Part shown: positions 15,217-22,462 of the stretch, piece after piece | Layout of the letters: each line of letters starts with the position of its first letter | Position numbering within the stretch: position 1 is the first letter of the stretch | Assembly (NCBI RefSeq): GCF_900538805.1 | Contig: NZ_UPZP01000029.1 | Location: 1-24,491 of the forward strand | Length of the DNA: 24,491 nt | Direction of reading: 5' to 3' | Origin: an uncultured Dialister sp. | Lineage (GTDB): Bacteria; Bacillota; Negativicutes; Veillonellales; Dialisteraceae | Translations under genes and position numbers: made by a program | The notes under the pieces: generated by a model | What the model saw: the letters and a program-made list of their open reading frames with translations, nothing else | Told to the model about the DNA's origin: nothing | Databases searched by the model: none

Positions 15217-15231
15217 ATTGACACGATTGAC

Positions 15232-15452
15232 ACGCCCTGCGGGCGTGAGGGTTGACGGCCCTTCGGGCCAAGGTTTGACGCGCCTGTTGGCGCGAAGGTT
15301 CGAAAGTTTGACACGGCCTTTCAGGCCGTGAGGGTTGTCGTGGCGCCTGCGGCGCAATATAAAGAAAACCTTTACAACCGGGCTTCGCCCGAGGAAAAAC
15401 AGGCAAACCGCCCTTCGGGCGAGGGAAACCCCCTTTGGTGGCTGACGCCACC
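15232..15452 (-). repeat. Reverse-polarity hairpin array after tatD
   Basis: Eight dyads follow each other with conserved linkers: ACGCCC-TGC-GGGCGT, GGCCC-TTC-GGGCC, CGCGCC-TGTT-GGCGCG, ACGGCCT-TTC-AGGCCGT, GCGCC-TGC-GGCGC, CGGGC-TTCG-CCCG, CGCCC-TTC-GGGCG and GGTGGC-TGAC-GCCACC. The same eight positions exist at 21767-21990 and 24194-24418, with changed stems at several of them. Confidence 0.8.
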
Positions 15453-15659
15453 ACCTTTCCCCCTGTTCAGGGGGCACTATGGGTACTCTGCAATGTGCCA
15501 CATGACACTACAGGAAAGCGTAGAGCGGTTTATTCTGTCCCCTGAATAGGGGAAAGTCCGGCGCAGCCGGATAAGGGGAAGGGGTGGCGAACGCAGTGAG
15601 CCAATCAACAGAATGTTTATCATGCTATATGATACAGGAAGGCAGTCCCAATAACGCAG

Positions 15660-15775
15660 GCTCCTTTCTCAGAAAGGAGCTGGGCGAAGCCCTGAGGATA
15701 GGTCCGAAACTACGCAAGAATACGTATGAGTCACATCAGGCCCCTGTGGGGGCCTCGGATTTTCTACGAAAATCC
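15660..15775. other. Hairpin cluster unique to this gap
   Basis: Dyads include GCTCCTTTCT/AGAAAGGAGC (15660-15680), GGGC-GAA-GCCC just after it, AGGCCCC/GGGGCCT (15738-15755) and GGATTTTC-TAC-GAAAATCC (15757-15775). I see no counterpart in the 22 kb copy. It may be a structured RNA or another inserted repeat; no promoter is evident. Confidence 0.4.
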
Positions 15776-15973
15776 TGCTATCCTCCGTCGCCTCCGGCGA
15801 CACCAACGGCCGGGCTTTAAGGTGTTCGCTTAATGTGCAGGCTATGCTCAAATAAGAGCCCGGCTCAGAAGCCCTCTGCAGGGCTTCTGCCTTCCAGAGG
15901 AAGGAGGCTAATGCACTCCGTCATGCAGCACTGGAGATACAAAAGCAAATCCCGTAACGCTGACTTCATACTC

Positions 15974-16132
15974 ATCGCCGCCAAAGGCGGCGATACCACA
16001 ACCCTCAGCCCGAAGGGCTGTCAAACCTTAGAACCCTCCGGCCAAAGGCCGGTCAATCTTGAGAACCCTCTGAACCCTCTGAACCCTCTGAACCTTTTGA
16101 ACCTTTTGAACCCGGGCGCGCAGAGCGCGCCC
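15974..16132 (+). repeat. Forward-polarity hairpin array before the ECF operon
   Basis: Dyads ATCGCCGCC-AAA-GGCGGCGAT, AGCCC-GAA-GGGCT and CCGGCC-AAA-GGCCGG are followed by period-9 GAACCCTCT and GAACCTTTT repeats (16048-16110). A last GGGCGCGC-AGA-GCGCGCCC hairpin (16114-16132) ends 9 bases before a TATAAT. Confidence 0.75.
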
Positions 16133-16141
16133 TATATATAG

Positions 16142-16147
16142 TATAAT
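16142..16147 (+). promoter_or_regulatory. Probable -10 box of the ECF operon
   Basis: A perfect TATAAT lies 45 bp before the start codon, in a context (TATAATAAAG) also found at the metG promoter. No good -35 is seen at 17 bp; that position is occupied by the last array hairpin. An activator or an extended contact would be needed if this is the promoter. Confidence 0.5.
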
Positions 16148-16191
16148 AAAGCCAGTATTTTCCGATTTCCCAATTCATAGTGAGGTCTTTT

Positions 16192-17805
16192 ATGCCAATC
16201 CGCATAGTTATGCTTCTTTTCTGCTGGATGATTTCTTGGCTGCCTGTTTCGGCAGAGGATATTCCGGTGCGTCTGGAGGCTTCTTTTCCTTACCGTTTAA
16301 GCAGCACCGATGCCATGCCCGCCAGTCCCGGGAGCAGGCAGCTTCTTTTTGTGTCCCTGGACCATTTCAACCGGCCCGCTGAGCCCGTTTCCATTACGGT
16401 GTCCCTTCCGGAGGGGCTTTCGGCTGTTTCCGGGGAAGGCTGGTCTCTTGATCAGGCGGGGCGCATTCATATGGAGTGGACCCTTCCTGCTGATTTTGGC
16501 AATGTGTTTGAGGTGGTGCCCGTCGACGTTTCTTCTTCTATTTCTGAAGGTGCAGGGAAGGTTTCGATTTCCGTTTCCGGTCCGGATTATGAAATGGCAA
16601 GGGATTTGGATTTCACCATCCGGAATGTGCGGTCGGAGGAAAAGGCCAAGGCGAAGAAGGGGGAGTCCTGGTATATCCAGGGCGTGGTGGTTCCGGTGAA
16701 TGAGTCGGGGGAGACGGATGCCCGTCTTTCTGCCAATACCATGGTACTTCCCGATGTGACACTGGAGAATATGAAACATCGGCTTACCGGGAGTCCCATC
16801 GACTGGACCGCCATTCTGGCCAGGCCGGATACCTATCTTTTGCTGGACATGAGAAATCCCCAGCGCGATGTGCGGCAGGTTCATTTCAAGGCGGAGCTGG
16901 TGGACCGGGGAAGCGGCGAGGTGAAGGAGGGGCTCCTGTCTTCTTCTGAGGATGGAACCATTCCGGACCATTCATCTTCCACGGAAACGGACTTTCTGCT
17001 GAACGGCGGTAAAATGCAGACCGCCGTGATTCCTCTGTATGCCAATCCCTTTACTTTGTCGGAGGGGGAATATAATCTTCGCATTACCCTGTCCGACGGG
17101 GAGAACCAAAAGATTACGGAGCTTCCTTTGACGGTGGTGAAGAGCCGAAGCGTTGGCATGGTGACCACCGCCTTTTCCTGCTTCTGTCTTCTTCTAGTAA
17201 TTCTTTCTTTTGGAAAAATCAGGAAGACCATGCTTCATATCGGAGCCAGGGGAGACATTGCAGCCGCCCTTTTCGGGGCGCTGGCCTTTGGCGGCGTGGT
17301 GGTGCCAGTGACACTGGCAGGCGATTTCCTTCATGTCATTCTGGGGCCCTTTTCTGGACTGGTGACGGGGCTTTTAAGCGGCGTGGTGCAGTACATGCTC
17401 CTCATGTCGCTTCTGGTGCTTTTCCGCCGCCCCGGGGTGACGGCCCTGTTCTACCTTATCCGCTGGCTTCTTTCGGCGGTGCTTTTCGGGCGGGTGACGC
17501 CGGTGGGGATTCTGCTCACCGCCGTTTCCATTGTGGTCATCGAAGCGGCCCTCTATGTGACCGGTTTTTACAGAAAGGAAAAGATTTCCCTGTCCTACGG
17601 ACTTTTCATTTCCCTGGTGCTGGGGGTATGCGACGCAGGGATTACCTTTATCAATATGCAGCAGCTCATGCTTTTCTACCGTCTGTACTATGCGGACTGG
17701 TTCATCGGTCTTTACATGGTGATTAACGGCCTTCTCTACAGCACATTGGGAAGTTTCCTTGGCTGGAAGACGGGGAGCCGCTTGAGGCAGGTGATGGGAT
17801 CATGA
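16192..17805 (+). CDS. ECF S-component-like membrane domain fused to a secreted beta-rich ectodomain
   Basis: This is a 537-residue protein. A signal peptide (MPIRIVMLLFCWMISWLPVSA, cleavage near residue 21) is followed by about 300 residues of beta-rich, Ig-like sequence (for example PVSITVSLPEGLSAV and GKVSISVSGPDYE) that should face the periplasm. A helix follows at about 323-340. From about residue 351 there are five or six hydrophobic helices (GDIAAALFGALAFGGVVVP, LGPFSGLVTGLLSGVVQ, FRRPGVTALFYLIRWLLSAVLFG). This block resembles ECF substrate-binding (S) components, perhaps YkoE-like. Ordinary S components are about 180-200 residues with no large ectodomain. The ATPase and T genes follow with overlaps. 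Start ATG 16192 has TGAGGT six bases upstream; GTG 16180 is less likely. The substrate is unknown, and the S assignment rests mainly on context. Confidence 0.7.
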   Translation: MPIRIVMLLFCWMISWLPVSAEDIPVRLEASFPYRLSSTDAMPASPGSRQLLFVSLDHFNRPAEPVSITVSLPEGLSAVSGEGWSLDQAGRIHMEWTLPADFGNVFEVVPVDVSSSISEGAGKVSISVSGPDYEMARDLDFTIRNVRSEEKAKAKKGESWYIQGVVVPVNESGETDARLSANTMVLPDVTLENMKHRLTGSPIDWTAILARPDTYLLLDMRNPQRDVRQVHFKAELVDRGSGEVKEGLLSSSEDGTIPDHSSSTETDFLLNGGKMQTAVIPLYANPFTLSEGEYNLRITLSDGENQKITELPLTVVKSRSVGMVTTAFSCFCLLLVILSFGKIRKTMLHIGARGDIAAALFGALAFGGVVVPVTLAGDFLHVILGPFSGLVTGLLSGVVQYMLLMSLLVLFRRPGVTALFYLIRWLLSAVLFGRVTPVGILLTAVSIVVIEAALYVTGFYRKEKISLSYGLFISLVLGVCDAGITFINMQQLMLFYRLYYADWFIGLYMVINGLLYSTLGSFLGWKTGSRLRQVMGS

Positions 17806-19451
17806 TACTGGAAATCAAAGATTTTTCCTGCCGTTATCTTTCCCGAAAGAAGGAAACCATTAGCCATCTTGATTTTTCGGTGGACGAAGGGGAAATGGTG
17901 CTCATCGCCGGCCGGTCGGGCTGTGGAAAGTCCACCCTCATCAAGGCGGTGACGGGACTTCTGGAAGATGCGGACTTGGAAGGTACCATGACCCTCTGCG
18001 GCAGGGATATCCGTGCCATGACCGCTGAAGATATCGGCCTCATAGCGGGCACGGTGTACCAGACACCGGATGACCAGCTCTTTGCCATGACCCTAGGAGA
18101 CGAGGCAGCCTTTGCCCTGGAGAATCGGGGCGAAGAGGAAGACGTAATTCGGAAGGAAGTGTCCCTGGCCCTGGACAGGGTGGGGCTTTCGGGCATGGAG
18201 GAAAGGAGCATTCACGCCCTTTCCGGTGGCCAGCGGCAGCGGCTGGCCCTGGCGTCCATTCTGGTGACCCATCCGAAGCTGCTCATCCTTGATGAACCGG
18301 TGAGCCAGATGAATCCCCAGGGGGTGAATGATTTCCTGTCCCTTCTTCACAGTCTGAACGAAAGGGACCACATGACCATCCTCATGGTGGAGCATCGGGT
18401 GAACGAGCTGGCTTCCCATTTCAAAAGGCTCTGCATTATGGATAAAGGACGGTTCATTTATGACGGCCCCTGCGAAAGGGCGTGGAATGAAATGGGGGAT
18501 ACCGAAATCTACGGTATCCGGGAGCCCCAGACGGTGAAGCTTTCCCGCCGGCTCCATCTGCCGAAGGCTTCTTCCGATAAGGAAGCCACGGTTATGGAAA
18601 TCAAAAAGGCGGGGATTCCCTTTTGCTCCCATGTGGAGATTACGAGGCCTGTTCCTTCCGGTGATGTGATTCTGGAAGGAAGGGATATTCATTATACCTA
18701 TCCCGGCGCCAAAGAGGAAACGCTGAAGGGCATTTCTTTTACGGTGAAAAAAGGAAGCATTACGGCGCTCATGGGCTTTAACGGTGCCGGAAAGTCCACT
18801 CTTCTGAACCTGCTGGCCGGTCTTCTTACCCCTTCGGCAGGGGAAGTGCTGATCCACGGCAGGCCGGCGGAAAAGGAAAGGCACCACGCCGGTTTCATGC
18901 GGCAGGAGGCGGATCTCATGCTGCTCACTGATTCGGTGGAGGAGGAACTCACCTGGAACAATAAGGAAATCACGGAAAAGGAGCTGGATGCACTTCTGCA
19001 CAAACTGCACATTGCCCATTATCGTCACGATTTCCCTCTGGCCCTTTCCAAGGGGCAGAGGCTCCGGGTGGTGTTCGGCGCCCTTCTTGCCAGAAGGGAC
19101 AATGATCTTCTCATCCTTGACGAGCCAACCACCGGGCAGGACCAGAAGAGCCTTCGCGATATTCGGGATATGCTCCGCATGGCCTCCTCGGAGGGACGTA
19201 CCATTTTCCTCTGCACCCATGACATGGAGCTGGCGGCGGATCTGGCGGAGGAAGTGTATGTGCTGAAGGCGGGCCGGTTTATCGCCCACGGCAGTCCCCA
19301 TGATTTATTCAGCAGCCCCCGGCTCATGAAGGAAAGCGGCCTTTCTCTGCCGCCTATGATGGATATTTCCAGAGGCCTTTCCATAGAGCCCTGCATAACC
19401 ATAGAGGAGGTGATGGCCCATGTCATTTCGGCAGACCCGGGAGGGAAGTGA
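17802..19451 (+). CDS. Fused double ECF-type ABC ATPase
   Basis: This 549-residue cytoplasmic protein has two ECF/CbiO-type ATPase domains. The first is complete: Walker A GRSGCGKST (37-45), the ECF-type Q-loop YQTPDDQLFAMTLGDEAAF, LSGGQRQRLALA (from 140), LLILDEPVSQMNP and the H-loop VEHR. The second has Walker A GFNGAGKST (325-333), an altered Q-loop FMRQEADLMLLTDSVEEEL, signature LSKGQRLRV (from 415) with Lys for the first Gly, LLILDEPTTGQD and CTHD. It should energise the S-like and T proteins encoded on either side. Fused ATPases of this kind occur in dedicated (group I) ECF systems such as ykoEDC. ATG 17802 overlaps the upstream stop (ATGA). Confidence 0.9.
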   Translation: MILEIKDFSCRYLSRKKETISHLDFSVDEGEMVLIAGRSGCGKSTLIKAVTGLLEDADLEGTMTLCGRDIRAMTAEDIGLIAGTVYQTPDDQLFAMTLGDEAAFALENRGEEEDVIRKEVSLALDRVGLSGMEERSIHALSGGQRQRLALASILVTHPKLLILDEPVSQMNPQGVNDFLSLLHSLNERDHMTILMVEHRVNELASHFKRLCIMDKGRFIYDGPCERAWNEMGDTEIYGIREPQTVKLSRRLHLPKASSDKEATVMEIKKAGIPFCSHVEITRPVPSGDVILEGRDIHYTYPGAKEETLKGISFTVKKGSITALMGFNGAGKSTLLNLLAGLLTPSAGEVLIHGRPAEKERHHAGFMRQEADLMLLTDSVEEELTWNNKEITEKELDALLHKLHIAHYRHDFPLALSKGQRLRVVFGALLARRDNDLLILDEPTTGQDQKSLRDIRDMLRMASSEGRTIFLCTHDMELAADLAEEVYVLKAGRFIAHGSPHDLFSSPRLMKESGLSLPPMMDISRGLSIEPCITIEEVMAHVISADPGGK

Positions 19452-20292
19452 CAGAAAATCGGTAATTTCAGCCCTGGACGGCAGGACGAAGCTGTCATTT
19501 CTTCTTCTCTACGCTTTCATGATGATTATTGTGGACAATGGAAGAACTCTTTTCATCCTCTTCACATTAACCCTTCTTTTTCATTTTCTGGGAAAAACGC
19601 CGGTGTACAAGTGGAAGGTGCTCGCCATTTTCCTTCTGCTGGGACTTTGGGGGTCCATTTCCAGCCAGGCCCTTTTCTTCAGCCAGAATCCAAGGACGCC
19701 GCTCCTCATGCTCATTTCTCCGGACTTTCCCTGGCTGGGGTCTTTAACCGGGGGCCTTTATATTTACCGGGAAGGGATTATTTACGGCGCCGTGCAGGGC
19801 ATGCGCACGGCTTCCATGATTTCTCTGGGCCTTCTGGTCTGCTGGACCAGCGACCCCAGGGACCTTTTGAAAGGGCTCACCGCCTGGCACCTTTCTCCCC
19901 AAGCCGCTTTCATGCTGGTGACGGCTATCCGCTTCTTCCCCATCCTGGCGGCGGAGGCGGGGGAGGTGATGACGGCGCTGCAGCTTCGAAGCGGCTCTAA
20001 ACAGGGAAGACATCAGGTGCTGCGGCACATTCCCTACATGATTAAGCCCCTTCTGGCCAGGTGTCTGCGCCGTGCCCAGACTCTTTCCCTTTCCGTCACC
20101 AGCCGCGGCCTGTTCCTTGCAAAGGAAAGGAAGGCCCGTCCCTGGAGGGAAAGCGAAAAGGGGGCGTCCCTTCTTTTCTTCCTATTTGTACTTTTCTGCG
20201 GCGCCGCCAAAATCCTCTATGCTCTGTCATTGAAGGGGATGTATTTCGGCACCCTGCGTGTAATTTATGACTGGACGAAACTATACCTATGA
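19420..20292 (+). CDS. ECF transporter T component (EcfT/CbiQ family)
   Basis: This 290-residue inner-membrane protein has about five to six helices and the family's cytoplasmic coupling helices. The start LDGRTKLSFLLLYAFMMI matches the LDPRTKL opening typical of EcfT/CbiQ. The two Arg-Gly coupling sites appear as TALQLRSGSKQG and LSVTSRGLF, where other T proteins usually have ARG-like triplets. It should link ATP hydrolysis to toppling of the S component. GAGGAGGTGA lies six bases before ATG 19420, inside the ATPase gene, giving a 32-base overlap. The last residues overlap the next gene (ATGA). Confidence 0.9.
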   Translation: MSFRQTREGSDRKSVISALDGRTKLSFLLLYAFMMIIVDNGRTLFILFTLTLLFHFLGKTPVYKWKVLAIFLLLGLWGSISSQALFFSQNPRTPLLMLISPDFPWLGSLTGGLYIYREGIIYGAVQGMRTASMISLGLLVCWTSDPRDLLKGLTAWHLSPQAAFMLVTAIRFFPILAAEAGEVMTALQLRSGSKQGRHQVLRHIPYMIKPLLARCLRRAQTLSLSVTSRGLFLAKERKARPWRESEKGASLLFFLFVLFCGAAKILYALSLKGMYFGTLRVIYDWTKLYL

Positions 20293-21683
20293 AAAAATGG
20301 AAAACCCTATGTCTCTTCCTCCTTCTCTTTGCCACCTGGCTTGCCCTTTTCTGGGTCACCGGAAGCCGCACGCCCTGGCAGATGTTCTCGCCAAAGGATA
20401 AGGACGCCGGCACCGTGGTGCCGCTGGGGGAAATGGCAGGCAGAAATTACGACCGCATGGGCTTTGAAGGGGGAGAAATCCTCTATGTGCCTTCCGGCGG
20501 CTGGCTGGTGGGCACGGCCAATGGGGAACTCCGTTTCCTTTCCAAAGAGGGGGAGGAGAAATGGAGCCACTCCATAGGCACTGGCATGATTCGCTCCATG
20601 GCCCTTTCGGCGGATGGAAAAAGGGTGTACGCAGGCGAAAAAAGCGGAGACGGTTTCCTTTATGCCATTTCCGCTTCCTCCGGCGATATTCTCTGGAAAT
20701 TCAAAGGCTTTGACGTCATCGGCGGGGAACCGGACATTCGGGCAGACCCGCAGACCATCCATATTTCCACCGACCGTGCCGGAAATATTTATGCTGTCTT
20801 CTACCGCTTCACTGTCACCGACACGGGACAGCGGGGCTACCTGAGCCGGGTGGTTTCCTTCACCCCTTCCGGCGAGGAAAGATGGCGCTATCCCAAAGAC
20901 CATCCCATGGACGCCTGGGTGAACTGGGGCGAAATCACAGAGGACGGCAGCCGTTTTGCCTTCGGAACCGCCAATTATGATAAATCAAAAATAGAAAATT
21001 TGGAGTATAATAGAAATATATATGTGCTTGATGGGAAAGACGGCACCCTGCTCCATAGTACATCCATAGATACAGCACCCCGCTTCAGCTCCGTCACCAT
21101 GAGAAACGGCCCGGTGTGGTCCGATGACGGCACATATATGGCTTCCATGACCAGTGACGGCAGGGGCTTCCTTCTGGACAAAGAGGGAAACATCCTCTGG
21201 CAGCGTACCATAGCGGAGCCTAAGGAAATGAACGGCACCTGGTTCTTCGCCGCCGGCAGGGACGCCCTCTTTACAAAGGACGGCGTGCTCTTCGACACCA
21301 TCAACACCTTCAGTCGCGACAACTGGCAGATGCCGGCCCCGGTGATCCATCCCTCCAGCAACAGCCTCTTCCTCTTTGGGAAAGACGGCTCCTTCCGCTG
21401 GAAATACACAGCAAAAGGTGAAATCGAAGCGGTGGGCACCGCCAAAGGCATCGCCGCCCTGGCGGTGGGAAGAAACGTGCGGAACCACGACTATAAGGCC
21501 CACGGTGCAGACGCCGTGAACCTTGCTGATGGCAGCCTCATCGTCCGTTATCACACTGCCGGCCCCCTGCAGAATATAGCCATCTCAGACGACAGCTCCC
21601 TCATGGCAGGCATAGAAGTGCCGGCGGTGACGCCGGAAGGAAGCCTTCTGGGAGCCTACCGGCTGCATATATGGAAAATATAG
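20289..21683 (+). CDS. Membrane-anchored PQQ/WD40-like beta-propeller protein in the ECF operon
   Basis: This 464-residue protein has an N-terminal hydrophobic anchor (KTLCLFLLLFATWLALFWV). No clear AXA cleavage site follows, so it is probably a signal-anchored periplasmic protein. The rest consists of propeller blades of the PQQ-like/WD40-like type. Recurrent pieces are GWLVGTANGELRFLSKEGEEKW, GFLYAISASSGDILWKF, NIYVLDGKDGTLLH, GFLLDKEGNILWQ and SLFLFGKDGSFRWKY, about seven blades. I see no catalytic motif. Its ATG overlaps the T gene's stop, so it belongs to the transporter unit. It may capture ligand or sense at the membrane (inference). An A/T-rich patch at 20971-21030 interrupts otherwise GC-rich coding sequence. 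The stop TAG shares its G with a downstream hairpin. Confidence 0.85.
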   Translation: MKKWKTLCLFLLLFATWLALFWVTGSRTPWQMFSPKDKDAGTVVPLGEMAGRNYDRMGFEGGEILYVPSGGWLVGTANGELRFLSKEGEEKWSHSIGTGMIRSMALSADGKRVYAGEKSGDGFLYAISASSGDILWKFKGFDVIGGEPDIRADPQTIHISTDRAGNIYAVFYRFTVTDTGQRGYLSRVVSFTPSGEERWRYPKDHPMDAWVNWGEITEDGSRFAFGTANYDKSKIENLEYNRNIYVLDGKDGTLLHSTSIDTAPRFSSVTMRNGPVWSDDGTYMASMTSDGRGFLLDKEGNILWQRTIAEPKEMNGTWFFAAGRDALFTKDGVLFDTINTFSRDNWQMPAPVIHPSSNSLFLFGKDGSFRWKYTAKGEIEAVGTAKGIAALAVGRNVRNHDYKAHGADAVNLADGSLIVRYHTAGPLQNIAISDDSSLMAGIEVPAVTPEGSLLGAYRLHIWKI

Positions 21684-21702
21684 GGGCCGCTTTGGCGGCC
21701 CC
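21683..21702 (+). terminator. GC-rich hairpin at the end of the ECF operon
   Basis: The perfect dyad GGGGCCGC-TTTG-GCGGCCCC starts at the last base of the stop codon. It lacks a T tract, so it is not a standard intrinsic terminator. A counterpart (GGGCCGC arms) sits at the stop codon of the minus-strand EamA gene. Confidence 0.55.
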
Positions 21703-21766
21703 GGGTTCAGAAGGTTCAAAAGGGTGCAAAGGGATCAAAGGGTTGTGGTGGGCGGCTTTATGGACA

Positions 21767-21990
21767 CGCCCTTTCGGGCGTGAGGGTTGACGGCCCTTCG
21801 GGCCGAGGTTTGACAGGCCTGCGGCCTGAGGGTGCTAAAGTTTGACACGGCCTCTGGCCGCGAGGGTTGTGGTGGCGCCTGCGGCGCAATATAAAGAAAA
21901 CCGTTACAACCGGGCTTCGCCTGTAGGAAAACCGTACAACCGCCCTTCGGGCGAGGGAAAAGCGCACCCCCTTTGGTGGCTGGCGCTACC
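21767..21990 (-). repeat. Reverse-polarity hairpin array after the ECF operon
   Basis: Eight dyads occupy the same positions as at 15232-15452. The third is CAGGCC-TGC-GGCCTG here but CGCGCC-TGTT-GGCGCG there. The linkers (GTGAGGGTTGACGG, GAGGTTTGACA) are nearly the same. Confidence 0.8.
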
Positions 21991-22190
21991 ACCTTTCCCC
22001 CCATCTCCGCTAGTGGGACTATGGGGGCTCAGCAGTGTGCCACATGATACCAGAGGTAAGCGTAGAGCGGTTTATTCTCCCCCTTGAATAGGGAGGAGTC
22101 CCGCGAAGCGGGATAGGGGGTGGCGAACGCAGTGAGCCAATTAGCAGAATGCTATTCATCGCTTATGAAGCCAAGGAAAAGCATAGAGCA

Positions 22191-22287
22191 GCCTCCCCGC
22201 CGACTTGTATTTAATGACATTTGTCTCATAAGCGACTTGTACGGAGATTCTTCGCTGTCGCTCAGAATGACGGTTAAGCGGGAAGGC
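22191..22287 (+). mobile_element. Miniature element, copy 5
   Basis: This 97-bp segment has ends GCCTCCCCGC (22191-22200) and GCGGGAAGGC (22278-22287), nine of ten bases paired. The interior is close to the copy at 64-160 (CGACTTGTATTTAAT.., CTCATAAG, GATTCTTCG, CTCAGAATGAC). Confidence 0.6.
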
Positions 22288-22313
22288 AGTCCCGTAACGC
22301 TGACTTCATACTC

Positions 22314-22450
22314 ATCGCCGCCAAAGGCGGCGATACCACAACCCTCGGCCCGTAGGGCCGTCAAACCTAAGAACCTTAAGAACCTTCGGGCCGAAGGCCC
22401 GTCAACCCTCACGCCAAGAGGCGTGTCAAATGGCCGCCTGCGGCGGCCAT
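22314..22450 (+). repeat. Forward-polarity hairpin array touching the ABC exporter's ribosome site
   Basis: Dyads ATCGCCGCC-AAA-GGCGGCGAT, CGGCCC-GTA-GGGCCG, CGGGCC-GAA-GGCCCG and ACGCC-AAGA-GGCGT are followed by ATGGCCGCC-TGC-GGCGGCCAT (22430-22450). The last stem ends directly before the Shine-Dalgarno sequence AAAGGAG (22451-22457). No promoter fits between them, so the hairpin is probably in the 5' leader. Confidence 0.75.
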
Positions 22451-22462
22451 AAAGGAGATACT

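Larger units (their letters stand above)
15217..16141. repeat. Composite intergenic repeat element between tatD and the ECF operon
   Basis: No gene is recognised. The stretch consists of a reverse hairpin array (15232-15452), a middle part, and a forward array (15974-16132). The middle part holds a segment AGCGTAGAGCGG..GAACGCAGTGAGCCAAT (15517-15606) that recurs at 22059-22140. It also holds a cluster of four strong hairpins (15660-15775) and two more near 15866-15905. The inverted arrays at both ends give the whole the look of a large element with structured ends. Confidence 0.75.
21703..22450. repeat. Composite intergenic repeat element between the ECF operon and the ABC exporter
   Basis: No gene is recognised in this stretch. 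It has a reverse hairpin array (21767-21990) and a middle part with the segment also found at 15517-15606 (here 22059-22140). A miniature-element copy (22191-22287) and a forward array (22314-22450) follow. This is the same plan as 15217-16141, without the hairpin cluster of that copy. Confidence 0.75.

Noticed and set aside
15217..16191. Thiamine or cobalamin riboswitch before the ECF operon
   Set aside because: I looked for the conserved cores of both and found neither. The hairpins there belong to the repeat families or to an unrecognised cluster.
21001..21011. Internal promoter TATAAT in the propeller gene
   Set aside because: No -35 or extended -10 bases fit, and the motif lies in an A/T-rich coding patch where it can occur by chance.
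22430..22462. Upstream in-frame start for the ABC exporter
   Set aside because: The 11 extra codons would translate the repeat hairpin, and the good AAAGGAG site belongs to the ATG at 22463.
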